Part shown: positions 18,342 to 27,466 of the stretch, piece by piece
Numbering within the stretch: position 1 is the first letter of the stretch
Layout: each line of letters opens with the position of its first letter
Source of the DNA: Aureispira sp. CCB-QB1
GTDB lineage: Bacteria; Bacteroidota; Bacteroidia; Chitinophagales; Saprospiraceae
DNA length: 64,000 bases
Reading direction: 5' to 3'
NCBI RefSeq assembly: GCF_000724545.1
Contig: NZ_JHBV01000022.1
Coordinates: 83,145-147,144 of the forward strand
Position numbers and translations under genes: made by a program
Notes under the pieces: model-generated
The model's input: the letters and a program-made list of their open reading frames with translations, nothing else
The model's database searches: none
What the model was told of the DNA's origin: nothing

Positions 18342-19250
18342 TTATTTAGGCATACTACTCGGACTCAACAAATCATAAAATTGATCCAATTTAGGAAGAA
18401 TTATAATTCTTGTACGTCTGTTGATTGCTTTGTTTTCAGGACTATCATTAGGAACTAAAGTATTGTGCTCCCCTCTACCTGCAGCAATCAAACGATCAGG
18501 ATTGATGTTGTACTTCATTTGCAGTTCTCTTACTACAGAAGTAGAACGTTTAACACTCAAATCCCAATTATCTTCTATACATTCCTTGCTAATAGGATCG
18601 TTATCCGTATATCCTTCTACCATTACCTCAAAGTTAGGTTTAGACTCTACTATTTTAGCAATTTTGCCCAATACTTCCGATGCTTTGGGAGTCAGTTTGT
18701 AACTTCCTGAGTTGTATAACATCTTATCTGACAAATTAATAAAAACTACTGTTTTGTCAACTTTAACCTCAATATCTTGGTCTTCAATCCCTTCTCTCAA
18801 AACACTTTTTAAATTAACAGCCAATACCAAATTCATAGAATCTGCCTTGGTACGAGCAGCTTGTACATACTTGATGTACTTATCTTTTTTCTCCAATTGA
18901 CTCAACGTCTCTTTCATATTTTCGTTAGCCGACTTTGACAAGACAGTCAAATCGCCAACGGTATTGTACTGCTGATCACGTTGTTTCTTCAAATCCTCAA
19001 TTTGTCCTTTTAGATCTTCGATTTGTTCTTGGCGCAAATTCAACTCTTTGGCATCTACTTTTGCAGCCGTCAATTTTGCATTACAAGATTCTAAATCTTT
19101 CATCAACTTACTCATTTCCTTTGTCAAGCGATTCACATCTTTATTAGATGCTTCCAAGGTATTCTGTAAGCTGGTATATTTTTTCTTGCCTACACAGGAA
19201 CTCAATCCTACAACGATAGCTAAAAATAAAACTAAATACTTAATGTTCAT
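18342..19250 (-). CDS. OmpA-family lipoprotein with coiled coil (paralogue A)
   Basis: 302 residues. The lipobox L-S-S-C puts the lipid Cys at residue 19. Residues about 25-130 form a long coiled coil with heptads of Leu and basic/acidic residues. The C-terminal OmpA domain (about 165-290) carries 'FEVMVEGYTDNDPI' and 'NWDLSVKRSTSVVREL', with the peptidoglycan-binding 'RLIAAGRGE' and 'NRRTRIIILPK'. The protein should be held in the outer membrane by its lipid and bind peptidoglycan through the OmpA domain, bracing the envelope. It is a tandem paralogue of the next gene upstream on the same strand. Confidence 0.93.
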   Translation of the reverse strand: MNIKYLVLFLAIVVGLSSCVGKKKYTSLQNTLEASNKDVNRLTKEMSKLMKDLESCNAKLTAAKVDAKELNLRQEQIEDLKGQIEDLKKQRDQQYNTVGDLTVLSKSANENMKETLSQLEKKDKYIKYVQAARTKADSMNLVLAVNLKSVLREGIEDQDIEVKVDKTVVFINLSDKMLYNSGSYKLTPKASEVLGKIAKIVESKPNFEVMVEGYTDNDPISKECIEDNWDLSVKRSTSVVRELQMKYNINPDRLIAAGRGEHNTLVPNDSPENKAINRRTRIIILPKLDQFYDLLSPSSMPK

Positions 19251-19727
19251 GTCTAAATTTGTTTAGTAATAAGGTAATATGAATACATTTCAACAGCCAT
19301 TTTGTCTACTAAAACCACAGATAAAGGCAGTAAGTTCATACAATACTCCAAAGTCATAAAACTTATCGTCTTACCTATTTTATAAGTAAAATAGGTACTC
19401 TGTGCACAATACTTGATGGTATTACTACACTGATTCAAGGTGCTACGTGGTTTCCACAAAGTAATGATATAACAAAAAAGCTATCAAGGTTCTAGGTATG
19501 CTCTTTTGAGCCTACTATATAACAAATGTAGTTAGATTTCTACAGATAATGCTAAATTTAGAACGATCTTTCTATAACAGCAAAATGTTTTTAAATCCCT
19601 TATTACAACAAAAAAGGTCACTCAAAGTTTCTACAAAACTTCAAGTAACCTTCTCTTTTTTATGGCGTGACTTCTCATCAAGCCTATATACCCTCTAACA
19701 AGGAATAATCATGCTAAAAAAAACTTA
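19251..19727. other. Intergenic region between the OmpA paralogues
   Basis: A 477-base gap. Near 19438-19460 is a short stretch (GCTACGTGGTTTCCAC) resembling the edge of the window's repeat family, and at 19611-19660 a hairpin that probably terminates the upstream paralogue. Nothing else is evident. Confidence 0.4.
19611..19660 (-). terminator. Probable imperfect terminator after OmpA paralogue B
   Basis: Imperfect inverted repeat: AAGGT-C-ACT..AAAGTTT pairs with AAACTT..AGT-A-ACCTT. On the minus strand a run of T follows. The stem has mismatches, so it is less certain than the others. Confidence 0.5.
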
Positions 19728-20627
19728 TTAGTTAGGCATTTCCTTTGGGTTCAATAATTCATAAAATTGGTCCAACTTAGGTAGAATTATAATTCTCGTA
19801 CGTCTGTTGGTTGCTCTACCTTCTGATGTATCGTTCGAAACTAAAGCATTGTACTCTCCTCTACCTGCGGCAATCAAACGATTGGGATCTACATTATGTT
19901 CTTCTTGTAACGCTCTAACAACAGAAGTTGAACGTTTGACACTCAAATCCCAATTGTCTGTCACACACTTTCCATTCATTGGCACATTGTCCGTATACCC
20001 TTCAACCATTACTTCAAAATTAGGTTTTGCTTTAACAATTTTAGCAATTTTTCCTAATACCGTTGAAGCTCTATCCGTCAATTCATAACTTCCTGAGTTG
20101 TACAACATTTTATCTGATAAATTGACAAATACAACTGTTTTGTCAACCTGAACATCAATATCCTCATCTTCAATACCATCTTTCAATACACTTTTCAAGT
20201 TAACAGCCAATGCTAAATTTAAAGAGTCTGCTTTGGTCCTAGCAGCTTGTATATATTTGATGTATTCATCTTTTTCTTCTAATTGGCGCAATGTTTCTTT
20301 CATATTTTCATTAGCCGACTTTGACAAGACAGTCAAATCGCCAACAGTGCTATATTGTTGTTGTCTTTGTTTTTTCAAATCTGCAATTTGATTTCTCAAA
20401 TCTTTAATTTGTTCTTGGCGCAACATTAACTCCTGAGCATCTGCCGATGCCATTGCTTTACACTCATCCAGATTTCTCATCATTTTGCTCAACTCTTTTG
20501 TTAAGCGATCTACATCTTTATTAGAAGCTTCTAAAGTAGTTTGTAAGCTTGTATATTTTTTCTTACCTACACAAGAAGTCAAACCGAACCCTAGTGCCAA
20601 AAAGACTATTAAATACTTAAAATTCAT
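19728..20627 (-). CDS. OmpA-family lipoprotein with coiled coil (paralogue B)
   Basis: 299 residues with the same plan as paralogue A: lipobox L-T-S-C at residue 19, a coiled coil to about residue 130, and an OmpA domain ('FEVMVEGYTDNVPM', 'NWDLSVKRSTSVVRAL', 'RLIAAGRGE', 'NRRTRIIILPK'). The two align without large gaps and are most alike in the OmpA domain and the 'GDLTVLSKSANENMKETL' part of the coiled coil. They diverge mainly in the first part of the coil and at the extreme C-terminus. A local duplication is the simplest origin. They could form mixed coiled-coil assemblies or be expressed under different conditions; each has its own terminator. Confidence 0.93.
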   Translation of the reverse strand: MNFKYLIVFLALGFGLTSCVGKKKYTSLQTTLEASNKDVDRLTKELSKMMRNLDECKAMASADAQELMLRQEQIKDLRNQIADLKKQRQQQYSTVGDLTVLSKSANENMKETLRQLEEKDEYIKYIQAARTKADSLNLALAVNLKSVLKDGIEDEDIDVQVDKTVVFVNLSDKMLYNSGSYELTDRASTVLGKIAKIVKAKPNFEVMVEGYTDNVPMNGKCVTDNWDLSVKRSTSVVRALQEEHNVDPNRLIAAGRGEYNALVSNDTSEGRATNRRTRIIILPKLDQFYELLNPKEMPN

Positions 20628-21133
20628 GTTTCCGTTTGTTTTAAAAGTGAAAAAAAATTAAAACCAATTAATACATGTAATTATTAATACCAGACAAAAA
20701 GACATACAGATTGACTGTAATCATTTGTCTAACAAAACAAATACTACGATTAAATTCCTACACACTCTACCCAAGCAATAGGATTAGATTTTAAATATGT
20801 ATTTATTCTTTTTTCCCTTTTGTTGTGTATTGTACTTTGCACAAAGCCACATACACCAAAAATTTTTAGCTAAAATTTCTGACAATCCTCAAAGGTGGAT
20901 TGCATCTTCATTTACAAAAGGTTAAGGTCTTATTAAGCTATAACCACCAAGTGGCAAAGACCTAATTTAGAATATTTGACGACAGGCGACAGTAATTTAT
21001 ATTAATTGTTAATTGGGTATTATTTTATTGCCTGCTCATCTATAACAACAGGAAAGAGGAGTTTTTGTTTATGAAAAATACTTTTTTTCTCAAAACTCCT
21101 ATTACTTATTTTTCTATGTACAAATGAAAAAAA
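20628..21133. other. Gene-free region
   Basis: 506 bases without a gene. An inverted repeat at 21057-21100 (AGGAGTTTTTG with CAAAACTCCT) lies just past the phosphoesterase stop and may act as a weak transcription stop. The rest shows nothing recognisable. Confidence 0.4.
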
Positions 21134-21637
21134 TCACTTAATGGCACCACGCAAACCCAATTCTATGGCTTCTAGATTTTTGATTTGTTGGTTGATAATT
21201 GAAAAACGCAATAATGTTTTTACTCGGTGAAATCCATAAACTCCGCAAGCACCGGGATTCATGTGTAGCGTCCCCAATTCTTTATCACGCATTACTTTTA
21301 AAATATGAGAATGCCCACAAATAAACAGTGTAGGGCGATACCATTTTAGACGACCATGAATATATTTGGGATATTTGCCAGGATAGCCACCTATATGCGT
21401 CATCCAAACAGTTATACCTCCACACTCAAAATGCAATTCCTTAGGATAACGTGCCCTCAATTCATGCCCGTCAATATTCCCATAAACAGCTCTAAAAGGC
21501 TTGAAGGCTTCCAAACGATCAGCAGTTTCTACATTTCCAATATCACCTGCATGCCATATTTGGTCACAATCTTTGAAGAATTTAAATACATCTTCGTCAA
21601 TGTGACTATGCGTATCAGACATTAAGCCTATTTTCAT
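21134..21637 (-). CDS. YfcE/MJ0936-type metallophosphoesterase
   Basis: 167 residues, the usual size of this single-domain family. Metal ligands appear in order: D8 and H10 in 'MSDTHSH', D32 in 'HAGDIGN', N54 in 'VYGNIDGHE', a His in 'WMTHIGG', and 'CGHSH' near residue 112. The family hydrolyses phosphodiesters or phosphomonoesters using two Mn/Ni-type metal ions; the physiological substrate is usually unknown. It lies 33 bases downstream of ccmF on the same strand and may share its transcript. Confidence 0.93.
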   Translation of the reverse strand: MKIGLMSDTHSHIDEDVFKFFKDCDQIWHAGDIGNVETADRLEAFKPFRAVYGNIDGHELRARYPKELHFECGGITVWMTHIGGYPGKYPKYIHGRLKWYRPTLFICGHSHILKVMRDKELGTLHMNPGACGVYGFHRVKTLLRFSIINQQIKNLEAIELGLRGAIK

Positions 21638-21669
21638 TCAATTCTATTTTTTCTAATCATACAAATCAA

Positions 21670-24495
21670 CTAAGCCTCTTGCTTCAATTCTACCAAAGGC
21701 TCTGTATCTGTAGCATTTGCTTGTCTTTTGGTTCCTTTCATCTTAATTCGTTGCAAACCACTGAACAATAGCCCAAACATCATCATAATGCAACCAATCC
21801 ATACCAACTGTATGCCAGGGAAAATCAAGGCTTGCACAACAACATATTCTCGTTTTGGCGTCTTATCTTTTACTTGCAACAATACTTTGCCTTCTTCTGG
21901 CAATATATTGGTCAATTTAAATTCTAAACCTAAACGATCTAGTTTGGTTGGCAAGTTAAATTGCTGGCGTCCACGAATGTAATACAACGCTCTTGCTTCA
22001 TGGACTTCTTTGGTATTAATATCATGAATGTCCAAAATAGCGGTGACAGGAATATCTCCTGCTTCGTATTTATAATCTGGATGGTCGTATGTTTCTGTAT
22101 CGTTTGATCTGTAGATAACATAGTAGCGGTTGGTATAAAAAGTATCCCCCACTGCAATATATTTAGGTTGCCAAGAGGTGGTATCTGCTTTAGCCTCTGC
22201 TTCAGGATCTACAAATGCCCAATGTGGTACAGCTAATGTAAACACATCTTGGTGAATATAATGTTTGGTATTAGGATTAGCCGCTCGGAATTTCAAGCTT
22301 CGATTGGGCAAAGTATCGTGCAAGACATTCGGTGTCGTAATAAACCTATCCACAATATTTCCATCTACATCCTTTTTCAAGAAATTGAGTTCAAAATATT
22401 GTGCATTTCCTTCTGTCCAATTTTTAGTATAACTAACCGAAAAGCCATTGGTCAACTGCACTGTTTGTCCATAAGGAACCAAAATATTTTTATTCGTTTG
22501 CTTGTTCAAATCGCCTAGCAAGCCGTCCAGCTCTTGAGAAGCAAAAGGGTCAGCAAGTGCATGTTTTAAAGCCCCTGAAAAGACAACTCCTACTAACATT
22601 AATCCAAAACCTACATGAGATAAAGCAGATCCCGCCAGTTTCATGTTGCCTTTCAACACCCCCAACAAATAACTAGTGTTGGTTATCACAGCAAAAATAC
22701 CACAACCAACCAATAACCAATATTGCCATGCTACAATGCCACTTGCCCACATAATTGGAACCGTTAACGCAATACTACCAAGTGTAGCACCTAATATATA
22801 TAAGCTAAATCGCTCTCCATACTGTCCTGTCATCGTTTCTTTTCGGTAAGCCAAAAATTGAACGACACCAGAAAGTAATGCCACCAATATTCCTATCCAC
22901 AATTGGAAATTATTATGATGCGCGACCACATCTTCTGGAGGAGCAATATTTCCACCGTCTAATGTTACAAAGAAGTTATAAAAACTATCTAAAACAACAA
23001 CACCTTCCACCGAGCTCAACAAACTTACCCCCCAGTCTACTAGAGTATCAAAAGGTTCAATGACAACAAGAGCATTGATAACAGGAATTGACGTTGTTAC
23101 CGTAATCAATCCCGAAGAAAATAGCAAGACCAAAGCACCAACAAACATCCAAAATTCACGAGAATAAGCACTTTCTTCCTTTTTAGGGGCAGGAATTTCT
23201 TTTCGACGATAAGCATAAAATCCTGTTCCAAAAAATGCCAGAGCCCCCATAAAAATAATCATTTGCCACTCTAAGCCCATTTCGGTAAAGGCATGAACCG
23301 ATGTTTCGCCTAAAATTCCACTACGAGTTAGGAACGTAGAATAAACAATTAGAAAGAATGTGCTTAGATAGAAAAAGTATGTGCTCTTTGTCGAATAGCC
23401 TGTTGCTCTAGCAACTAAGGTGGTATGAATACCTGCTACTAAAGTAATCCAAGGCACCAAAGAGGCATTTTCTACAGGATCCCAAGCCCAATAACCGCCA
23501 AAACTCAACGCTTCGTACGCCCAAACACCTCCCATAAAAATTCCTGTTCCTAAAACCGCTCCACTAAACAAAGCCCACTTCAAAGCGGGCGCCATCCAAC
23601 TTTTATGATCTCCTTTCCATAAGCCTGCAACTGCATAAGCACAAGGCACGATAGTAGTGGCAAAGCCCAAAAACAAGGTAGGCGGATGTATGGTCATCCA
23701 ATAGTTTTGCAACAATGGATTCAAGCCAGTTCCTTCTATAGATTCTAGATAATTAGCTGTATTAAAAATTGGAGCAAAATGAACATCTCTCAACAACATA
23801 AATGGGCTTCCTCCTATACGAATTTCGCCCAAATGATAACAGCCCATTAAAACTAAACTCAACAAAACCAATGTTGGTAATAGTGCTGCTATCTTAAAAA
23901 CACCTTGCAAATGCTTGGGACCTCTAAATATCAAAACACTAAATAGGGTTGTTAATACAAGCCATACAAAACCGCTGCGACCGTATAAGTTGCCCAAAAA
24001 CGCATAGCTTGTACTTTCTGGATCTCCGCCATAGAAATAGAGTCCTAAAATAAAAAATACAAAGAAAATTTGTGCAAACGACAAGACAGCCATAACAGGT
24101 TGTTCCCATTCTTTGGCTGTTTTTATTAATACAAATCCCAATATAGAGTGCCAAAACAACCACAACAAAAAACTTCCTTCTTGTCCTTCCCAAAAAGCAG
24201 CAAACGTATATCGAAACGGCAATGTATCGGAGACATGACTCCACACATAATCGTATTCATAATACTTGTTAATCATCATAAAAAAGATGAGAACAATCAC
24301 GCTAATAATAGAAATACCATGTGTTATAAATGCTGCACGACCAATTGTTTTCCAGCTCTTTTTCTGGTTTTCATTTTGCTCATTGGTTCCCAAAGCATAA
24401 CTAATTGTAGCCAATACAGCAGTGGCAAAAGCCAAAAAAATCAAAAACTGCCCTAATTGCCCTACCCAGAGGTGCTCCCCTATATACTCTATCAT
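21670..24495 (-). CDS. ccmF: Cytochrome c maturation protein CcmF/CcsA-type haem lyase
   Basis: 941 residues with many membrane segments. The haem-handling WWD motif is complete in 'GGYWAWDPVENASLVPW' (333-349). It is preceded by the conserved loop 'FAAFWEGQEGSFLLWLF' (about 98-114) and by a probable haem-ligand His in 'TIHPPTLFLG' (H270). A large soluble domain of about 260 residues lies between the penultimate and last helices, which makes it longer than the roughly 650-residue proteobacterial CcmF. The protein should join haem delivered by CcmE to apocytochrome c on the periplasmic face. ccmE is directly upstream on the same strand, so the two form the core of a ccm operon. Genes for CcmABCD are not in the window. 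Confidence 0.93.
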   Translation of the reverse strand: MIEYIGEHLWVGQLGQFLIFLAFATAVLATISYALGTNEQNENQKKSWKTIGRAAFITHGISIISVIVLIFFMMINKYYEYDYVWSHVSDTLPFRYTFAAFWEGQEGSFLLWLFWHSILGFVLIKTAKEWEQPVMAVLSFAQIFFVFFILGLYFYGGDPESTSYAFLGNLYGRSGFVWLVLTTLFSVLIFRGPKHLQGVFKIAALLPTLVLLSLVLMGCYHLGEIRIGGSPFMLLRDVHFAPIFNTANYLESIEGTGLNPLLQNYWMTIHPPTLFLGFATTIVPCAYAVAGLWKGDHKSWMAPALKWALFSGAVLGTGIFMGGVWAYEALSFGGYWAWDPVENASLVPWITLVAGIHTTLVARATGYSTKSTYFFYLSTFFLIVYSTFLTRSGILGETSVHAFTEMGLEWQMIIFMGALAFFGTGFYAYRRKEIPAPKKEESAYSREFWMFVGALVLLFSSGLITVTTSIPVINALVVIEPFDTLVDWGVSLLSSVEGVVVLDSFYNFFVTLDGGNIAPPEDVVAHHNNFQLWIGILVALLSGVVQFLAYRKETMTGQYGERFSLYILGATLGSIALTVPIMWASGIVAWQYWLLVGCGIFAVITNTSYLLGVLKGNMKLAGSALSHVGFGLMLVGVVFSGALKHALADPFASQELDGLLGDLNKQTNKNILVPYGQTVQLTNGFSVSYTKNWTEGNAQYFELNFLKKDVDGNIVDRFITTPNVLHDTLPNRSLKFRAANPNTKHYIHQDVFTLAVPHWAFVDPEAEAKADTTSWQPKYIAVGDTFYTNRYYVIYRSNDTETYDHPDYKYEAGDIPVTAILDIHDINTKEVHEARALYYIRGRQQFNLPTKLDRLGLEFKLTNILPEEGKVLLQVKDKTPKREYVVVQALIFPGIQLVWIGCIMMMFGLLFSGLQRIKMKGTKRQANATDTEPLVELKQEA

Positions 24496-24676
24496 TCTAG
24501 TTTATTTATTATATTGTTGTTTGTAGCAACTTACTGATTGCTACCCTATTCTACTATAACCATTTGCTCTTTCATTATTTCGAAAATGGCCATCAAAAAA
24601 TTCCCCCAACACAGCTAGACTGTAATTGATACCTTATGCACAACGCCCAATTACAGGGCTACAAGACGCTACTGAA

Positions 24677-25084
24677 TTAAGCATCTCCGTAGATAATATT
24701 TTCGTTCTGGAGCTTTTCATCTTGATACTTGGACGGACACTTTAGCAAGATATCATGAGCGACAAATAAGTCGCCTTTCATTTGTCCTTTTAGAACAATT
24801 TGTTCAGAGCGTTCAAATTCTGCTGGTTTTTCTTTTTGGCAAAGTACCTTCATTTCTTTACCTTTCTCATCTTTCATAAAAAAAGTAAACGAATTAGCGT
24901 CTGCTTCGGGGTTGTATACAACTTCTTTATCTATTGATAAATGTCCAACAACCTGGTGTACTGCATTCGGATTTTCTAGTGCAGTAGCAAAATCAGTATA
25001 AGTACTTGCGTCTCCTGCAATCGCAATTAATGAAGCGATTGCAATTGCGATTGCAATTAATCCTATAATATGCGTTTTTTTCAT
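24677..25084 (-). CDS. ccmE: CxxxY-type haem chaperone CcmE
   Basis: 135 residues: one N-terminal membrane anchor (about 5-24), then an OB-fold beta-barrel. The haem-attachment region is C116-P-S-K-Y120. In E. coli the corresponding residues are His130 and Tyr134, so this is the CxxxY variant in which Cys replaces His as the covalent haem ligand. CcmE carries haem from CcmC to the CcmF lyase in the periplasm. It lies 181 bases upstream of ccmF on the same strand. The remaining maturation genes are presumably elsewhere. Confidence 0.9.
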   Translation of the reverse strand: MKKTHIIGLIAIAIAIASLIAIAGDASTYTDFATALENPNAVHQVVGHLSIDKEVVYNPEADANSFTFFMKDEKGKEMKVLCQKEKPAEFERSEQIVLKGQMKGDLFVAHDILLKCPSKYQDEKLQNENIIYGDA

Positions 25085-25324
25085 GATTTTTGTACAGATT
25101 ATATTTTTGAATTAGAATATCTTTCATTTATAAATTGCTATATCATGCTTGCTTTTAGCACAAGCAAACGAGCGTAGCGAACTAAAAAGAAAAAAGAACA
25201 ACTTACTCCGTAATTTTGTTTTAAAAAAAACGAAAGAGGTCTTCTTTTTCTTTTTTAATTTTTCACAAAAATACGAATTTTTAAGCAGACCTTCTTTATC
25301 TCATCCTTAAACCTTTTATTTAGA

Positions 25325-26914
25325 TTGATTTTTAATAAGGAAATAACATTTTTTTTTATTCTGCTAACACTTGGCAACTACAAGACCTTTGCCCAAGCTG
25401 CCTTTCCCATAGGAGGATCAGGGGGTGATGAGGTAATTGATGTAGCCACATATCATCATCACGTCATCCTTGGTGGCACCTTCCAACAAAATTTAAACAA
25501 CACTTGGAGTAGAGGTGGCAGTGATATTTTTTTACAACAATATGACTTGCAAGGACAGTTAATTTGGGAATATGCTTTAGGTAGCTCTAACAATGACCAC
25601 CTAAAAGCTATTGACTGCTCCCCTACAGGATCTATTTTTAGTACGGGCACCTTCAGCGATAGTCTTTTTTTAGGTAGACAAGATACGTTTATATACAGCA
25701 ATCGTCCTGCTGTCTTTATAACCCAACATCAAATTTCTGGTCAATTGAATTGGGTCAAAACGCTTCAAGGACAAAGTTTAGTCATAACAGAAGATATTAT
25801 TAGCGATGTACAAGACAATAGTTATGTAACAGGAGCTTTTCAGGATAGTTTTTGGGTCGATAGTACCCACTTATTAGTTGGAAATGCCAAAAACACTCCT
25901 TTTGTCATCAAATTAGATCCAACAGGGAATGTTCTCTGGGCAAAAACCCCTGAGACTGCTGATGAAGGTAGTGGTATCGCCTTGGCACTAAGCCCTCAAA
26001 ACGAATTGTATTGGGCGGGGCAATTTAAAGGTTTTTTTGCTTGTTCTACGGATAGCATTAGAGCGCATTGGATTTACAATGACTTATTTTTAGTCCAGCT
26101 AGATAGTAATGGAACAACGTTAATGCAGCAACATTATGGAGGGGCTTATAACAATACTTGTACAAGCCTCAAATGGGCTAACCAACATTTGTATCTAGGT
26201 GGAAGCTTTATGGGAGTCTTGGACATTGGATCGGTTCGACTGGTGACTGCTTTTAGGCATTTTGATGCTTTTGTTGTCCAACTTAACGCAGATGGCAGCC
26301 CCAATTGGGCTGTACAAAGCAACACCGACTCAGATTGTTTTTTGGAGGACATTACTCTTTATCAAGACAAGGTACTACTTTGCGGGCATTACTTAGATTC
26401 GCTCCATTGGCAACAAAAACAACATCTAGCAATTGAAGGGAGTGAAACCTTTCAAATTATGATGGATACCTTGGGACAAACCTTGTCTTCTAGTTCTTGG
26501 ACAGGAAGTGGTTTTGATTTAATCAAAGCACAAGCAATACATCCTAGTGGGCAATTAATTTCTGTCGGTGGTTTTCAAGCGTCAATGTCAATAGACAGTT
26601 TATCCATTCAGGCAAGTGGATTTTCATCTGGTTTCTTAGTCATTGCTCCTCTGCCAGCTTTAGTAAATACAGTAGTATCTCCAACTTTTCAACTGGTTGA
26701 CATAACAATTACTCCCAACCCAGCCAAAGATTCAGCTTTGTTAACCTGTGATAATGGTGACATTAGGCTTTGGAACCTGTACAACCTAAATGGTCAAATT
26801 ATACTATCAGGTAATACCCCCCACATCCCTTTAAGTAAGGTAGCTGCCGGCACCTATAGTCTTCAAGTCGTTACAAGTGGTGGCATTGGCATTGAAAAAA
26901 TAGTTGTTTATTGA
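25325..26914 (+). CDS. Secreted beta-propeller-like protein with T9SS tail
   Basis: 529 residues. The only usable start is a TTG at 25325, directly followed by a good signal peptide ending F-A-Q (about residue 24). The body is built of repeated strands of the form 'G-G-T/S-F ... L-D/N-x-x-G-N/Q-x-x-W', as in 'QYDLQGQLIWEYALGS' and 'KLDPTGNVLWAKTP'. These are SBBP-type propeller repeats seen in many Bacteroidota secreted proteins. The last 70 residues are a T9SS sorting domain ('ITPNPAKDSALL' ... 'AAGTYSLQVV'). The protein should be surface-exposed or released; its ligand is unknown. Confidence 0.85.
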   Translation: MIFNKEITFFFILLTLGNYKTFAQAAFPIGGSGGDEVIDVATYHHHVILGGTFQQNLNNTWSRGGSDIFLQQYDLQGQLIWEYALGSSNNDHLKAIDCSPTGSIFSTGTFSDSLFLGRQDTFIYSNRPAVFITQHQISGQLNWVKTLQGQSLVITEDIISDVQDNSYVTGAFQDSFWVDSTHLLVGNAKNTPFVIKLDPTGNVLWAKTPETADEGSGIALALSPQNELYWAGQFKGFFACSTDSIRAHWIYNDLFLVQLDSNGTTLMQQHYGGAYNNTCTSLKWANQHLYLGGSFMGVLDIGSVRLVTAFRHFDAFVVQLNADGSPNWAVQSNTDSDCFLEDITLYQDKVLLCGHYLDSLHWQQKQHLAIEGSETFQIMMDTLGQTLSSSSWTGSGFDLIKAQAIHPSGQLISVGGFQASMSIDSLSIQASGFSSGFLVIAPLPALVNTVVSPTFQLVDITITPNPAKDSALLTCDNGDIRLWNLYNLNGQIILSGNTPHIPLSKVAAGTYSLQVVTSGGIGIEKIVVY

Positions 26915-27009
26915 TTTTTGTACTCTAAATCATATCTATTTCCTATGGGCTTATGGATAAAAATTATAAAAAATAAACAAAGCCATAACTTATTCTAAAA
27001 GGATTCCCT

Positions 27010-27017
27010 TACTTTTG
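27010..27017 (+). promoter_or_regulatory. Putative Bacteroidota -7 promoter element
   Basis: TACTTTTG matches the TAnnTTTG -7 consensus and lies 25 bases before the start of the next gene. No clear -33 TTG is visible at the usual distance. Confidence 0.4.
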
Positions 27018-27042
27018 CAATCCAACTAAAACGATCTAAAAA

Positions 27043-27360
27043 ATGGCTAAAAAGAATAAAAAAACACTAAATACCTACAAAATCCGAGTGGTTTATGGCT
27101 TTAAAGAGAAGCTAAAAATTGTTCTTTTAGGAGAATTAAAATCGGGAAAAGTAGAAGATGGAATGTCTATTAAAGTATCCCTAGAAAGTGGTATGGAGAT
27201 TGGCAAATGGGAAATATTGGAGGTTCTACACACTAGTTTTATCAACCAACATGAGAATCCTAATTTCAAAGGATTGATTGTAAAATGTAAAAACTTGGCA
27301 GATTTTGAACTTCTCAAAACTTTACGTGTTTACGAAGAAGTTATCGAAATTGTAGATTAG
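27043..27360 (+). CDS. Small basic protein with EF-Tu domain 2-like barrel
   Basis: 105 residues, cytosolic, starting with a Lys-rich tail. The middle, 'LLGELKSGKVEDGMSIKVSL', has the G-x-L/V-x-x-G-x-x-x-x-G-M-x-I spacing of the beta-barrel domain 2 of translational GTPases, without the GTPase. Small proteins of this kind occur in several bacteria but I cannot name the family. It has its own likely promoter and stands between a T9SS protein and the ABC exporter, with no obvious functional link to either. Confidence 0.6.
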   Translation: MAKKNKKTLNTYKIRVVYGFKEKLKIVLLGELKSGKVEDGMSIKVSLESGMEIGKWEILEVLHTSFINQHENPNFKGLIVKCKNLADFELLKTLRVYEEVIEIVD

Positions 27361-27466
27361 TGATCAAGCAGCATCTACTTTAATTATGAGTAATGGTTTA
27401 GAAAAAATGACTGCCTAATAGAGCATTTTTTCTGTCTTCTTACTTAAGTATAAAAATAGTAAATAA

